Source: Bacteroidales bacterium (GTDB lineage Bacteria; Bacteroidota; Bacteroidia; Bacteroidales; F082). From it: 64,000 nt of DNA. The stretch spans positions 70,185-134,184 of the forward strand of contig JALNZU010000005.1 in assembly GCA_023229245.1 (NCBI GenBank), written 5' to 3'. Made by a program: the position numbers and the translations under genes. The notes under the pieces are model-generated. The model saw only the letters and a program-made list of their open reading frames with translations, was not told where the DNA came from and searched no databases. Shown here in pieces: positions 63,979 to 64,000 of the stretch (the stretch's first letter is position 1; every line of letters starts with the position of its first letter).

Positions 63979-64000
63979 ATGAAACTATTCAATACACTTG
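63979..64000 (+). CDS. start of a gene cut by the window end
   Basis: ATG 63979 opens a frame (MKLFNTL...) behind a good promoter; only seven codons are inside the window, so the product is unknown. Confidence 0.4.

Overview
The window looks like chromosomal DNA of a type IX secretion (T9SS) bearing member of the Bacteroidetes, probably Bacteroidales or a close relative. The grounds are: at least five secreted proteins with T9SS type A C-terminal sorting domains, a PorV/PorQ-family protein, TonB-dependent receptors with an N-terminal carboxypeptidase-like domain, a propeller-type sensor kinase, the Bacteroidetes -7 promoter box TAnnTTTG ahead of many genes, AT-rich spacers, and almost no Shine-Dalgarno sequences. 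No rRNA, tRNA, CRISPR array, transposase or phage gene was seen.

0-19 kb is mostly housekeeping and metabolism: the end of a biotin carrier protein and a Na+-pumping decarboxylase beta subunit, a CtlX-like hydrolase, a FolB-FolK fusion with a pteridine-reductase-like SDR, an MFS drug exporter, a PLP decarboxylase, an AhpD-like protein, a type II NADH dehydrogenase, a YfcC-type transporter, a lipoprotein hydrolase, a PurF-type amidotransferase, a HIT protein and GreA. One T9SS protein lies at 5 kb behind a small HTH gene.

19-37 kb is envelope-centred: a TonB receptor / 1,444-aa secreted protein / PorV-like operon, a lipoprotein / propeller kinase / LytTR regulator operon, and a HYC_CC_PP / TonB receptor / HMA-domain cluster that looks copper-related.

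37-50 kb holds a beta-oxidation operon (crotonase, 3-hydroxyacyl-CoA dehydrogenase, SCP2-type thiolase, ElbB) and a TetR-TolC-HlyD-ATPase-ATPase-permease-permease exporter of the YbhGFSR type. Four of the exporter's gene junctions carry arrays of a 7-bp repeat that begin at the stop codon, and a four-helix-bundle gene sits between two of these arrays. A decayed 2-hydroxyacyl-CoA dehydratase activase-type gene follows.

51-64 kb holds a histidine kinase / LuxR-type regulator pair, a membrane glycosyltransferase, a sugar O-acetyltransferase and a run of T9SS proteins. One of these is an M43-like metalloprotease cut off from its sorting domain by a single in-frame stop.

The most unusual structure is a 622-bp element present twice in inverted orientation (5924-6545 and 57238-57859, 19 mismatches counted by eye, no net indel). 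Each copy carries a 67-codon HTH gene followed by a strong hairpin, and each lies 24-38 bp upstream of a different T9SS secreted gene in the same direction. It behaves like a reusable operon header. The 7-bp repeat arrays are the second structure worth following.
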